Source: Anas platyrhynchos (taxonomy: Eukaryota; Chordata; Aves; Anseriformes; Anatidae). From it: 64,000 bases of DNA. Both the position numbers and the translations under genes were made by a program. The notes below the pieces were generated by a model. The model had not been told where the DNA came from, made no database searches, and saw only the letters and a list, made by a program, of their open reading frames with translations. This document shows, piece by piece, positions 25,801-38,400 of this stretch. The stretch's first letter is position 1; each line of letters opens with the position of its first letter. The stretch is taken from positions 201,012,501 to 201,076,500 of the forward strand of contig NC_092587.1 of assembly GCF_047663525.1 (NCBI RefSeq), given 5' to 3'.

Positions 25801-28200
25801 TTTCTATAGCTTCCTTTGATGACACAATATTTATCTTCAAAGCTGAAATTACCTACAAACACAACATGTAGTGGCCAAAAGGCACTTAGCACCTCCCAAG
25901 ACACTGCAGCCTCAGCCTCCCCAATGATCTCCGTGAACTGCACAGCCCCGTCCAGCCCAGCAAATGCCTTGGCCCCGCTGTCTGACACTCATCATCGCTG
26001 GCACGTGGGAAGCACTTACTTGGTTGGGACTGAAATAAGCTTCCAAAACTAAAACAGTTTATTTTTGTTAACAGCTAACATCCTGACTGCTGTGTGTGTA
26101 GCTTGGTGATTTCCTTAACTACTGCTTTCCTGCCGCTCCATCCCAGTTGAGCACAAACACAAACATGTATTTACAGAGCTCCAAATCTGCCACGAGACAA
26201 AAGTTTATGTCCTTGCAAAATAAAAGCCAATCCCAGAAACTCACATTTGATTTTTTTTAAATGTATTTTTATTGATACAAACTGCAACTTCACCAGCAAG
26301 ATTCATGCTTTGGATAAATCTTTTTTTTTTTTTTTTTTTTTAATTTTCCTAAATCAGCAGGAAACATAAATTTTAAATTCAAAACATTCAAAGCCAAGTG
26401 CCTGAGACAAAGTATACCAATAAGCCTGAGACGAAGTACGGCCCATCACCACATGCCTGGAAAAAGAAATCAGCAATTTCCTAAGGCCCATTTTGTTCTC
26501 ACCTGCATTTCACAAGCAGGAAAGCTAACATTTAGATGAGGTAGTTAAACATATACAGTCCCTCACTAGCACACATAGAAGTGTGCATAGTTCTTCAGAT
26601 GAGGTCTGACTGGTTGTTATAATACCCTTAAGGTTTCAACTACTCAAGGAAAAAAAAAAGTAAAAATGAAGAATGATTAATAAAAGCAGGAAGTCAGTCA
26701 CCTAATTCATAAACTGGTCCAAGCAGTAAAAACCTGATCCAAAGTGCACTGGAATCAGACCATCTCAGACCAAAGCTGAGTGGATAGTAAGATTTAGGGG
26801 GAAAATGGACAAAAAATAAACAATTTTTGGCTTTAAATGTAACTTCTCACAATTCAAGGCAGCAGGGTTTTTTTGATTTATTTTTTTTAAGAGAAGTTTC
26901 CCTGAAGGCACATTTTTCTGCTTATGGAAGGAGGAATGAAAGCTTAATTTACTTATTCTGATTGAAACTATGAAGTGTTTTCCAAACAACAAACAACAAA
27001 TTGTTTCCTGAGACAATAAGTTGCTAGCAAGGGAAAGAGAGGAGGCGGAGACATGAGCTGATTAAGACAGACAATGGCTGTTAATTTGGCTGTTCACAGC
27101 CCACTGCATGAATATCCCCACATCCTTCTCCACTCAACATATGAGTTTATCCCAGAACTGGCACTCAGAGCAGTCAGTGGGAGCAGTTAGACCAGGCTCT
27201 TGCTTGCCCATTTTCAAACCATCTGTAACTCCCAGATTTATGTCTACCCTTGTAAATTCCATTCCTTGCCTTTCAGTTAACTGTTACTATGCATTAATTA
27301 ACACATACAGGTACAATGGTGTTTTTAAGAACTTGACTGTAGCTCATTTTTTCATAAACATTTAATTTGTCAAAAATTAAATTGACAAAAAAATTCAAGG
27401 CCACAATGTCATTGCAAAGTACGCAAGAGACTGGCATACATTTACATCACAGTACCAAAAAAAAAAGGACTTACTAGAACATAGATTACCAAAAGTTTTC
27501 AAGCCAACAGGTTTCAAGCAAGTTCTTACATAGCTCTTCCTCTTCCCCCGTTGTCCTTCTCTCATCTTGCTCTCCGTATTCTCTGAAGTAATTACCTTGC
27601 TCAAGACAGAGCGTTAAAAGTTCAGATTCAGCAAACCTGAACATAAACACTGCTTTTAACACATTAGAGCAAGATGAGGGAATGCCAGGAACTCTGTTGG
27701 GAAGAGAAGATGCCCAAGAGTGTATGCAAATATAAGATTTCGGTGTTGGGTTTGGTTTGTTCCCAAAGGGTGAGAGGAGACTAGAAACAGAAAAGGCCAC
27801 CTGGTGTCTTCAGAAAATACTCAACCATCAGGCACATCATCAAAGCTGAGAAAACTTTTCAACAGAGTTGGAATTTTAAGAGCCTGGGGACAACAAGCCT
27901 TGCCCGAGTCTTTCTGAAATGGCGTTGTCCTTTAAACCGCAAAGAAGCCTTTCTGAAGAAGGGCTCCAGTGTGAATGAAGCCAAAGCTGGAAAACGAGGG
28001 GACTGCCCCAGCCATTTATTAATGTCAAATATGCTGTCTCATGAATCAGGGCAGTTTGTCTGTTTTGGAAGCCTTACAGAAAGCCCAGTGCACCTGGCTT
28101 GTTGAGCTCAGCATCATGCTTTAGGCTGCTCCAAGAGGATAGTTGCATTCTGTGTTTTGAATAGTTTGTCCTGCAAACATTTTTTTTTTTTTTTTTTTTT
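22873..28200. other. intergenic between CR1 copies and the PRCP 3' end
   Basis: No gene, RNA or further transposon is recognisable. A T21 tract lies at 26321-26341. The sequence becomes A/T-rich toward 26,200-27,400. Short open frames here have no family similarity. Confidence 0.5.
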
Positions 28201-28202
28201 TT
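28180..28202 (+). repeat. poly(T) tract at the PRCP 3' end (A23 on the minus strand)
   Basis: A run of 23 T is followed by eight A (28203-28210). On the minus strand, in the PRCP direction, this reads T8 then A23 and begins only a few bases after the distal AATAAA. It therefore lies where cleavage and polyadenylation would be expected. Confidence 0.85.
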
Positions 28203-28213
28203 AAAAAAAAGCT

Positions 28214-28219
28214 TTTATT
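28214..28219 (-). terminator. PRCP: PRCP distal poly(A) signal
   Basis: AATAAA on the minus strand, about 1.0 kb after the PRCP stop codon and directly followed by a T8 stretch. Two more AATAAA copies occur earlier in the 3' UTR (28438-28443 and about 28647-28652) and could give shorter transcripts. The 1-kb 3' UTR this implies is a plausible size for the gene. Confidence 0.5.
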
Positions 28220-29238
28220 GAAGAGCCATCAGCAAACAGATCATGCAGAATTTGAACAATACACAGAATGGGGGGGAGGGGGAAACCCACACAAGGCACA
28301 GCCCCAATTATTTGTCACTTCATAAGATCTGGCCAGCGTAAGTGTCACATTTGATCTTCAAGAGAATAGCTTCAAAAGCTTCCTGATTTGAAAAAAGCTA
28401 AATGGTTGTGGGACACACACATACAAAATACACAAAGTTTATTCTTTGGCAACTGTTATCACAGTGGCAGATATTCCAGGATTAGGACGAACAGCAAAGG
28501 AAGAAATAAAACCCTGATACAGACTGTGCAGGCTCAGCCAGTTATCGGCAGAGGCAGTCTGGGCCCAGCCCTGACCGTTCAACACGGCACAGAATGGAAA
28601 AGCTACCAAAGGCAGCTTTGATTAGTAAACTGCCAGAAAATTAAAATATTTATTTTCCAGCACTGATTCCAAAGGGTAGGGGCTGTTCAGTTTCCTTACA
28701 AACTGCACAGCCGGTTTTCATCCATGCCTTCACTACCTCTCCAGCGAACATCACAGCAAGATGTGACTTCTGTTCCCTCGTTCTCTCTGTGCCCCTGCCA
28801 TGACAATTTACACCAGCAGAGGATGTCCAAAATTTAATACCACTGAATGCAGTGGGAGTTCGACCATCAGCGTAAACAGCACTGTCATTTAATCCATTCT
28901 ATACACCAGCAGTCAGGACAGTAACCTAGCGAGCAAGGAAGGCATCAAGCCTAGAAGAGGCACTCTACCCTAAGGTACAGCATTTGGGAAGAACAGAAGA
29001 GGAAAGCAAGGCACAGCAGGCAGCTCAATCCATGAACTTTATCCACTAAAGGTTGTTCTCTGATAACGCCCTCCCATCTGTCTACTGCCTGCTTCTCCCA
29101 TGGGCACAAGCAATGGCCAGCGCTGCAGCACGGATGAGGAAGCGGGAGTGAAATGTTTTGAGTGTCTGCGATAAGGCCTGGCCCTGCCCCCAGCAAAGCC
29201 AGCAGAGGTATAAAGGCCACAATTGTCACAGTACCACT
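28220..29238 (-). other. PRCP: PRCP 3' UTR
   Basis: This stretch lies between the PRCP stop codon and the distal AATAAA. No coding potential or transposon is seen. It is assigned to the 3' UTR by position and by the poly(A) signals it contains. The true end is unproven. Confidence 0.5.
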
Positions 29239-29443
29239 TCAGTGCTCGCGCCTGGCCTTTTCAATCCACTGCTTCATGTAGTGGACTTCCAAGACCCGAG
29301 CTTGCTTCACAGATTTGGGGTCACAAGGGTTGCGGCTGCGCAGGTCCAGGTGATGAGCTCCATCTGGGATCATGATAGCCACAAGGGAATCGCTGATGTT
29401 CTGGGTCACCCCACCTGCAGACCATGGATCCAGGCCACCATTG
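29239..29443 (-). CDS. PRCP: PRCP coding exon 9 (C-terminus and stop)
   Basis: The acceptor TTCCTTACAG precedes a C that completes a split Ser codon. The exon encodes 67 residues and ends in TGA at 29239-29241. It carries two catalytic residues: Asp421 in NGGLDPW and His446 in [11 protein letters not shown] sequon NIS lies at residue 431. The protein ends KARREH. Confidence 0.96.
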
Positions 29444-32400
29444 CTGTAAGGAAACCATGCTTCATTAGGGTATATTTGCACAGAAGTCAGCAATCCATCC
29501 ATGCTGACTTTCAACCATACATACTAACAGGAACAGACCTCAGCCTTGCCTCCAAGCCCCATGCCCACCTCTCTTCAGAGGCCCTCTTGCCAGTTACACA
29601 GCTATGAGTAGCTTGAACAAGGCTATGCTGCCATCACCAGTCATCTGCTGATTCCAGTAATAACCTCTAATAGTGTCACAGCCTCTGGAGATATACATGT
29701 ACACCTACAGCTACCAATCTTTGTCATGAAAAGGTCCAGGTCCCCTGTAGGAAGACATGCTCAGTTCCCAAATCAAAGCTTTTTGCTTTCCTTCTTCACA
29801 ATCTGCTGTAAGCTAATAACCAACCCTTCAGAGCAGAATTTTCAACTTTCAGGAACTTCTACCTTTTGTTCTCAGCTAGGTACCAAACTCTTTCTGTAGA
29901 GAAATTCTTGGACCTTTCATTACTCACTTTATTGCTAATAACCAAATTACTATATAACATTTATCCCACAAAATTCTGTCTCCAACAACTTTCTCTGTGA
30001 CGGAAAGAACCTGATGCAATTTACTCCTCATCCCCAGGTCCATGAAAGCATTTCTGGCAGTGAAGACCTGGTTCCATATGGTGCCTGTTCTACGGAGCAA
30101 GCCAATGGTTGAACTGGGAATAGATTTGCATCTTTTTTTTTCCCCTACCTCTGGACTTAGCCCAGTAATCCCTACCACCTCTTATTTTCCTTTATTTCAG
30201 AGTTCTTCCTCATGTGCAGCCCATCTTTCTGCACGAAGAAAGCAACTTCTGTGTACTTAGGAAACTATACACAAACCTAGAACGGTTCCTCGCATAACAC
30301 ACTGACCTGCTCACAGAAGGAAACATTAAGTATAGGCTACTGTATGCCAGTTTCCAGAAGGATCTAAGAAATCAAAACACCCTGGGACACAGCTATACAC
30401 AGCTAGAAAAACACTACAGTGGTAGCACTGCAAATCACAGACAAAACAAGTGAAAAAAGTGTTTGTAGAAATACTAAGTAAAAGTCTGATCGAGTCTAAT
30501 AGTTCGTTTGCTTCTCCAATGAATAAAACAAGAAGCTTGAATCTTCACAGGTCTTATTTTTCAGTGGTTCTAAATATGGCTGCAAGTAAGAGAAACATTT
30601 TGTAACTGCAAAACAAGAAGCATACACAGCTGCCCAATAACTATAAAGCATTTGATTTAAAAGGTCGTCTGAATCAGCAGAGCACCTTGGCAACAGGGGG
30701 ATGAGTTGCTGAGAGACCCAAGATGTGCATGGACTTGGATCTTTTGGTCCCAGTCATGTGGAAACTAAGCATGCTGCAAGAAAACAATCTCTGGCTTTTT
30801 TAGGAGCTGCTGGCTGCATCCTCAGCAGTTCCTGCCAAACGATGGCAACAGAGGCACTGACGCACTTTGAAAAGTGATACTTGCTGAGGGGAGGGGGAAT
30901 GCAGGGCTCACCCCAAAGTCATCCTGAGGCTTAAAGTCTTACAGGACAATGTAATTCAGTACCAACTGGAATGGATTATTTATATGTTAAAGTTAAAAAT
31001 GCAAGTGAGTAATCAGTTGCCCATCTCGCAAGACAGAAGTTTCCTGATGTATTCAGAAGTAGAAAAAGAATTCAACATTTCCTTTCTAGCAGTGGTCAGG
31101 CAAGAACAGCTTCAGAATGATACATTTCAATGCAAAATATCAGCACACTGGTCCTGTTTTCAATTCATCATACTTTCCTGAGAGCATAAACAGGGTCCCA
31201 CATATCCCCCAGCAAGAAGTCTCCTTTCTGATCATCTCTTTAGAGCCTCCTCAGCCCTCCAGCTCTACCCAGCACCAGAGAGGTATTTGCACAATCAGCA
31301 CTGTTTGTGCATTTCTTTAATATGTACATCCACCATGGTTCTGTTTTCTGAACCTTTCTCACCTTTGTCTTCAGCCAGACATTTTGCCTTTTTTCTGATT
31401 TTTTTTTCCCCTCAAAAAAGTGCTTCTTCTGCAAACAGCTCTAGCATCTCTCAAAACAGAGACCTCACTTTCTGCCTTTCCCTCTCCAGTACAGAACTGG
31501 ATAGGTGGGCACCTCAATTTCAAAGTCTACAAGCCCAAGTATGATCTGCAGATTGAAAAAAATGAGTTTTTAGACTGTACATAAGTCTGTAGTATTTGAT
31601 AAAAGTTGGGGTGTTTCTGAATGCAAGGTACAAGAAATGCAAGCCCAGTTCATCTAAATACATTAAACCTGTCACTTTCCAAGGCTATAGCACAGAAAAT
31701 TTTCTAAACCTCCCTAAAAGAAAAAGTCTGTTTCTACCAGAGTTTGTGATCTCAAATCAAATTCCCATTCACACCTGGGCCAATTTTGACTACCACTGGT
31801 TATTGATGAGATGCTACCAACTGCTCCAAGCTCTCTGCCACTACAAGCACAGAGGGCATTAAAGCATCATTTCCCCTGCTCTGCAGCATTTCCACACCAA
31901 GCATGTGCCGCTAAGAGCATCAGGAGTAGAAGCTGCTGGAGAAGAAATGGGAGTTCTGAAAATCCCATCTCCTCAAACCAATGTTTTAATAAAAATGTTC
32001 TGCCCAGGATAGGCAAGCAGTATCTGTCTACAGCTTAATTAAGCACTCACATGCTAAGAAAAGCTCAGTAAGGTGTCTCCAAGAAGGTACTGAAGAGGTG
32101 CAATGCCTAGACCTCACCACGGGTCTGCAGAGAGATGCATTGCTCCTGGAGGGAGGAACAGCAACAAGAGCTGGAGTATCCTAAGCAAATGCCACTGCAG
32201 ATAAATCCACCCCGGAGTGGTTCTGTTGAGATGCAGTATTCTTCCCTTCCTGTGGGAAACTGCTGTGCAGCAAGTTCCTCAACATTAATGCAGTGCTTTT
32301 TACCCCACAAGGAGGCTCATCCTCTGGTAGACATAGGGTGGTTTTTTTGCCTTTTTTTTTTTTTTGGTAAAGCACTGTGGTGTTTGGGGATAAAAGGCTC

Positions 32401-35400
32401 TTATATAAAATGTACTGTGATGACAATGTGTTTGCTTGAAGAGAAACAACCCAGCTTGAGATCCAAAGCTTTGTGTGTACAGCACTACTTTTTCATTCAG
32501 TTGGTTGTTTTCAAACTTTTCTCATTTCAACCTCCTTTGGCTAGCATGAATTCTTAACCACTAAATTTGTTTGCTTGTCTATCGCTTACAAAGCCAATTT
32601 CTGCTGTACAGATCTGTAAAGCCTAGGAAATAAACACTGCAAAAGTTAAATTAGTTAAAAATAGAGAAAAATGACCTAAAGAGAAATTCTACCCTTTTTG
32701 GCAATTTTTTTCCTCACTCTAGAGAATATATCCTGCTGGTACAGAAACAGTAAGAATCAAACGAGAGGAAAGCAACAGGCTTTTGGAGCCAGACAGACCA
32801 ACGTTAACAGATCCGGAGACTAATCCCTAATTCCACTGAGGACTCTTACTTTAAAATACACAGCTGTTTACCAAGTCCAACAGACTAATTCTGATTTTTG
32901 TTTTATGTGTTTTTCTCTGAAAAGGCCTTGCACAATGTGAGGCAGAGCACAGAGGAATATATCCAGGAGCTGCCTGCCATGGGCAATCAGTACAGTCAGA
33001 ACTCCTGAGGGCACAGGCTTTGACTGCATTTATTAAAAGCCTCTCTACCACATAACAGCATCACAAACAGCCAGTATTAAGCTGTTCAAAATAAGCATCG
33101 CCTCACAGCAGACGTATAACTGTATAAACCTTCCATTAGAGAAAGCTGAGCAGAGTTTAACCTTAAAAAAAAGTAATGGTTTTGAGTAGACAGCAAACAG
33201 CATTGACTAGTTTTTGTACTAGACAAACATTTTACATTTTGTCCATTTAAAAACATTTTCAGACTTTCAGACAAACTTGAAATCAAAGAGAAAGGGGAAC
33301 ATCACACCAGCCTTCCACAAGGCTATCACCCACAGCAACAACTTCAGTGACCAAGATCCTGTGTTATATCTAGAGCTTGATTAGACTTTCCTTTTATGTG
33401 GAAGAGACTGTGCTTTGGCTTCTTAAAAGCTAGGCAGATTTACCAGCATGGGAAACCTGGACTTTGGCCACAAGATAAGAAGGAATCAACAGGGGAAGAA
33501 AATTACATTTGGCAGAATCCCAGCCCAGACTCTTCTTTTAGAGTTCCCCAGGCAGTGACAGAACAGTTGGCTTCTTTGGCCACTGTAGATTGACTATTTT
33601 ACTCTCAAGAGCAATACAAAGCACTCCCATCATTTATTCAGCTGGGAGGCTAGAGACAGATCCTTTTGCTACTCAGTAAGTGGTGGGAGGAATGAGTTAA
33701 AAGTACCCAAATATGGCAAATTCCAAAATAGTAGAAATGAAAATTTGGCAGGTCCCCCAGAATTGCCACCGCTGTACCTTCCTAAGGTAAGGGGGACTGA
33801 CACCCCTCCATTCCTGCAACTATAAAGCAGCAGTCTTGAGGGATTTTGTGTGCATTAGCTCCGGTGGACAGTGGAGCTGAAGTTACTTTAGTACACAGTA
33901 ATGTGAGTTGTAAAGAAGCTACGTCACAGATCTGTGGATTGGAAGAAATCCCACCCCCACCATCCCAGCTAAGGTTAGTTTAACAGTAGGAAATTCCACC
34001 CTGTTTGCCACAACAGTGTTAACAGATATACTTGTGGTATTAATGTGTTGGCAGGACAAACAGTTGAAACTAAATGGTCATTTTTGCTTCGGGACACTGC
34101 AAGGGGGATTTATTATTTCATCTCTAATGGCTTTGCATTGATTCCCAAAATGGGATCTTCTTGTGCTGCCCATGCCTACCAAGGTGGTAACTCTAAAACA
34201 GTATCACATTACTCAAGAATTACTCAAATTACTCAAACTATTCAGACACAAGAAGTGGGAATTGTTAAAGAAACCATGATTGCTTCTAATAGTCCTATTT
34301 GGCCTGTTCAAAAATCAGCACTTGGGGGGATGATTGCAGACTACAGAGAATTGAACGAAGTCACTCCCTCCACTTGCAGTTACGGTCTCCAGACACGATT
34401 ACTCTCATAGACAAAATTAGTGAAAATTTACAGCCCTGGAATGTGGTGATATATCTTGCTAATGCTTTCTTTTCAATAGCCATTGCTTCACTAAGCCAAG
34501 ACCAGTTTGCCCTTACCTGGTAACAAAAGCAATATACTTTTCAAATATTGCCTCAGGGATATAAACACAGTCTCTATTTGCCACCAAATGATAGTAGGTG
34601 ATATAAAGCCATGGTAAGGTACCATTGACATAATGATAAGTAACAATCTGTTGATTACTGCAGCGTAACTACAAGGAATTAAAGTCCTGCTGGCCACACT
34701 TTCTGGTACAAGCCAGAATGCTGCTGCACCTGAGCACACTGCTGGCTCCTACTCAGCTGGCCATCAGCTACTACTCCAGGTCCATTCCCAAAGGGCAGCT
34801 TTCCAGCCACCACTCCTCCCCCAGCCTGTGGGGGAGAAACATTCTCAGGCACTTCTGTGATTTCTAACCCATCAATACCCCTTGTCTTTGCTGTGACATG
34901 GCTCTCCATCTCCTGCCTCCACTGGGAAAGGGGACCAAAGGACTTTGCTAACACACTGTCCCACAAACATCGGTGTGTCACCCACCAGGTTTGTTTCTAG
35001 CAAGTCTGGATTTATCTCATTTTCCCCCTTCAAATCTCCCCTCTTTCTCCCCTCTTGGAGACAGGTCTATCCCACCTGCTGTCAGCAGGCCTGGTATCAT
35101 GTAGAATGACCCATGGTCAAAAAAAACAAGTTCTGACAGTGACACCAGGCCTGGAACTAGGTATTGGTCTGCTGGCTCTTCCTGTTTCTCTCCTCATCAC
35201 TTACTGTAACTGGAGGAATGGAGGAGAACACTACTTGTGCTCCTGATCCCTTAAACCAGTTTCATGAGGGCAAGAGGGCCTTGGGACTTCATGTTGGAAC
35301 TTCATTGCTACCTACCCAAAAAAACAGTAACAGATGGGCCTGCACCAGGGTAGGAAGCTTTCTCTTCATATCTTTAACCCCAGGGAGGCAGCAGAATTCC

Positions 35401-38400
35401 CTGTGAAGTGTGTTCAACCTGCATATCAGGCCTTCTGTTCCCTTCAGAGGGGAGTCTCCTATGACAATGACCTGTCTTTTTTAATTTGCTGAAGCTGTTT
35501 AACCTTTATGAGGCCTCCAAGCCAAGATGAACTGTCATCCTCAGTATTGTTCAGTTCCACTTACAGAGTCTCATACCTATTGCACATTGGCATCTGGGAA
35601 GGCAGGATAGTCACTGAGATGTGCCTGCTGCCCTGGGCAGGAACTTGTCACCATTGCCCCTTACCTTTTAGGCCACTGTGGTCAGCCATTTATTTTCTTC
35701 AAGGTTTCCCTTTTTTTCCCCAGCTTTGGGACTACACTGGTCTTTTGGGCCTGCCTCAGGGAGTAAAGGAAGTGATTCTAGTAGCCTCTCCCTCTCATGC
35801 TCCCTGATACTCCCCATCTTACCTCCTCCCAGAGCTGTCACTAAGCAGAGGAGTATCTCAGTGCACCTTCCATGTTTGGAAAGGTAACAAAAATAAATTT
35901 ACTCTCCACATTTTAGCCATAGGTCTGTGGTTGTTCCTGCTGCCTGCGCCGACCCACACAGTTAGTACTGACAGCCCAAACTGGTGGAAGACAACTCTAA
36001 AACAAGGCTCACCTGAAAATGATGTTGCTGTGTGAGCTGATGTTCTTCCCTCCGTACATAGAAAGAACCCAAGAGGGGCGAGGTCTCACTCCCCATAACC
36101 TGAAGCATTCTTCTGAAAGTGCATCAAAGTCCCATTTCTGAGGTTCAAACATGTCATTGACACCATCTGTACACATGGGCATCACCATCTCTGTGCAAAC
36201 CTGGAAGAGAGCAGGGCAACAAGATGCGTTCATGAGACTGTCCCATAACTATGTGTGTAGCATTTAAAAAGCACAAACAGAACAGTTTGGTAATTACCAA
36301 TCATATCACAACACACGTATCAAGCAAAAGCTTCATCTTCCATGCAAGAACCATTTCCTGACCTTAGCAATACTAGAGAGGAAGAACAAGAAGTTGTAGC
36401 CTGGAAGCCACATAGATTAATTGCCATGGTGGGGGCTAACTCAGTCTATTCCTACTTGTGTCTTTCCCTCCAAGCCTTCAGAAGCACGCCATCTGCAACA
36501 AGCTGCAGATTGGATGTATTTTTGAGTCCAGCTGCCATATTCTTTGTTACCCACATGGTGTCCCCACTGCCTATCTCAGAGTAACTTCAGAGCCTGCACA
36601 TCTGGTGCTGTCTGGAGCACAGGAGAAACAGTAGACAGTAGCCATAAGCAGATGGTGACAGCCTGAACACTGATTTTTATACCTTTTTTCTGGCATCGCT
36701 AGTTCTTCTCAGCAGAGCAGCTGAACATTAAGTGCTAAGTGTGCTTCCTTAGTAAATGAGACAGGAAGCACAGAATGCCCTGGACACCTTAACAAAATTA
36801 CAGATCCCTGTGGCATGTGAAGGGAAAGGTTGCATCTCAGTGAGCTGCAGGATAAATAGCTTTAGTTGAAAGAAATCAGTATCAACATCTCCTGACATAT
36901 TTGCACAGACAGTGGGCTTGAAGGGTGCAGTTCAAGGAGAATAGAACACTAAAATGCTGCTTCTTCATGTTGACTAGAAAGGGATGTACAGAACTGAAAC
37001 TCTGCAATCAAAGACAACCTAAACCTCCTGGGAAGGTAGCTTCTCTTTCATGCCTTGCCCTTCTCACTACAGTCATACTTGCCTCAAGCTCTCTATCACC
37101 AGGAAATAAGTTGCTTTACTATAGTAGTACTTATTTCCTCCCCCCCCCCACCCCCATGTTTTCTACAGAGCAAACATTAGTAGCAATATTTCAACCGGTT
37201 ACCCTATTTTCCAGTGATTGCTTGTTTATAGGACTAACAATAAAAATCATGCATAAGAAAGAGTTCAAGTTCTAAACCAGACAGAGAAAGAGATACAGCT
37301 TGTGATTTTGTTTAGAGGACATCTGAAAACATGACACATCCTTGATGTGTTGAAATGTTATTGTAATCCCATTAATTTTCAGTTCTAAATCCAACCCTTT
37401 TTTATTTTCAAAGACCTGGGTTCTGTTTAAAGCAGTGTATAAACAGGCAGAGTCCTTACTGATGCTTGTGCAGCACAGCCCCATCAATTTATATCTGGTC
37501 CAACATATTGACATGGCGATTCCCATCACCTCTAGTCCAAAAAACCTCACTGAGTTACAAATGAAAGGATAGAGCACATACCTGATAGTACCAACCCAAC
37601 TGACCAAGATTCTTTGTCGCAGTCTCAGACATGTCAAAGCATGAAGCTTCCCCTGAATAATTGTAGTAGACATTCACTGCCTGGTAAACATTCTGCAGCA
37701 ACAGTTTGTCAGAGAGACTGGGATCCTTCAAGAACTTGCAAACTTCCTACAATGAAGAGGAGAGATGGGGTCTCAGTCAGCAAGAAATACAGTTAAATAC
37801 ACAACACCTGACAGGACATCAGTTTCATCTTCAAAGTATATCCAAACCACCACCAGAAAGCATCTGTGATGACATATCCTGAGCATTATCATTAAGCCAT
37901 ATTCCATTTGTGCAGTGCATGTAATGCAAGCAAACAAACTTTACATTTCCCAATTAAAATTCTTGGCTCTTGATACAACCTGTGTCAGTCAACAAACAGC
38001 TGATGTACAAGAATGATGCTCATTCCCCTTTTTCAGCCATGTTGGCTATACAGATCCAAAAATACAAGAAAAGATACGGGCAAGAAGAGAATTAAACTAA
38101 GTGGAAAAGACTTCAACAGTCCAAGCTTTAATCAATCCTCCAAGACAGTCCTCAATTACCTGTACAGGCCAAGCTGGCAGAGGCTGTAAGAAGTCAGCTT
38201 TATAGGGATAGTCCACCATAGCCAAGTCTACCCATGTTTCACTCAGCCAGCTTTTCAACATAGAAGCATCCTGAAGATTTTTTAATGGGCTGCACAAATG
38301 AAATGTGTTGGAAAGCCATTGTAAACCTGCATCTTTAATATAAAAAAATAAAAAGTAATGTATTAATAGTAGCACAACTGACCTATGTTAAGTATTTTCA

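Noticed and set aside
37272-37673. A 133-codon minus-strand frame starting inside PRCP exon 7
   Set aside because: Only the first part is exon 7. The rest runs past a consensus donor (CAG/GTATGT) into intron 7.
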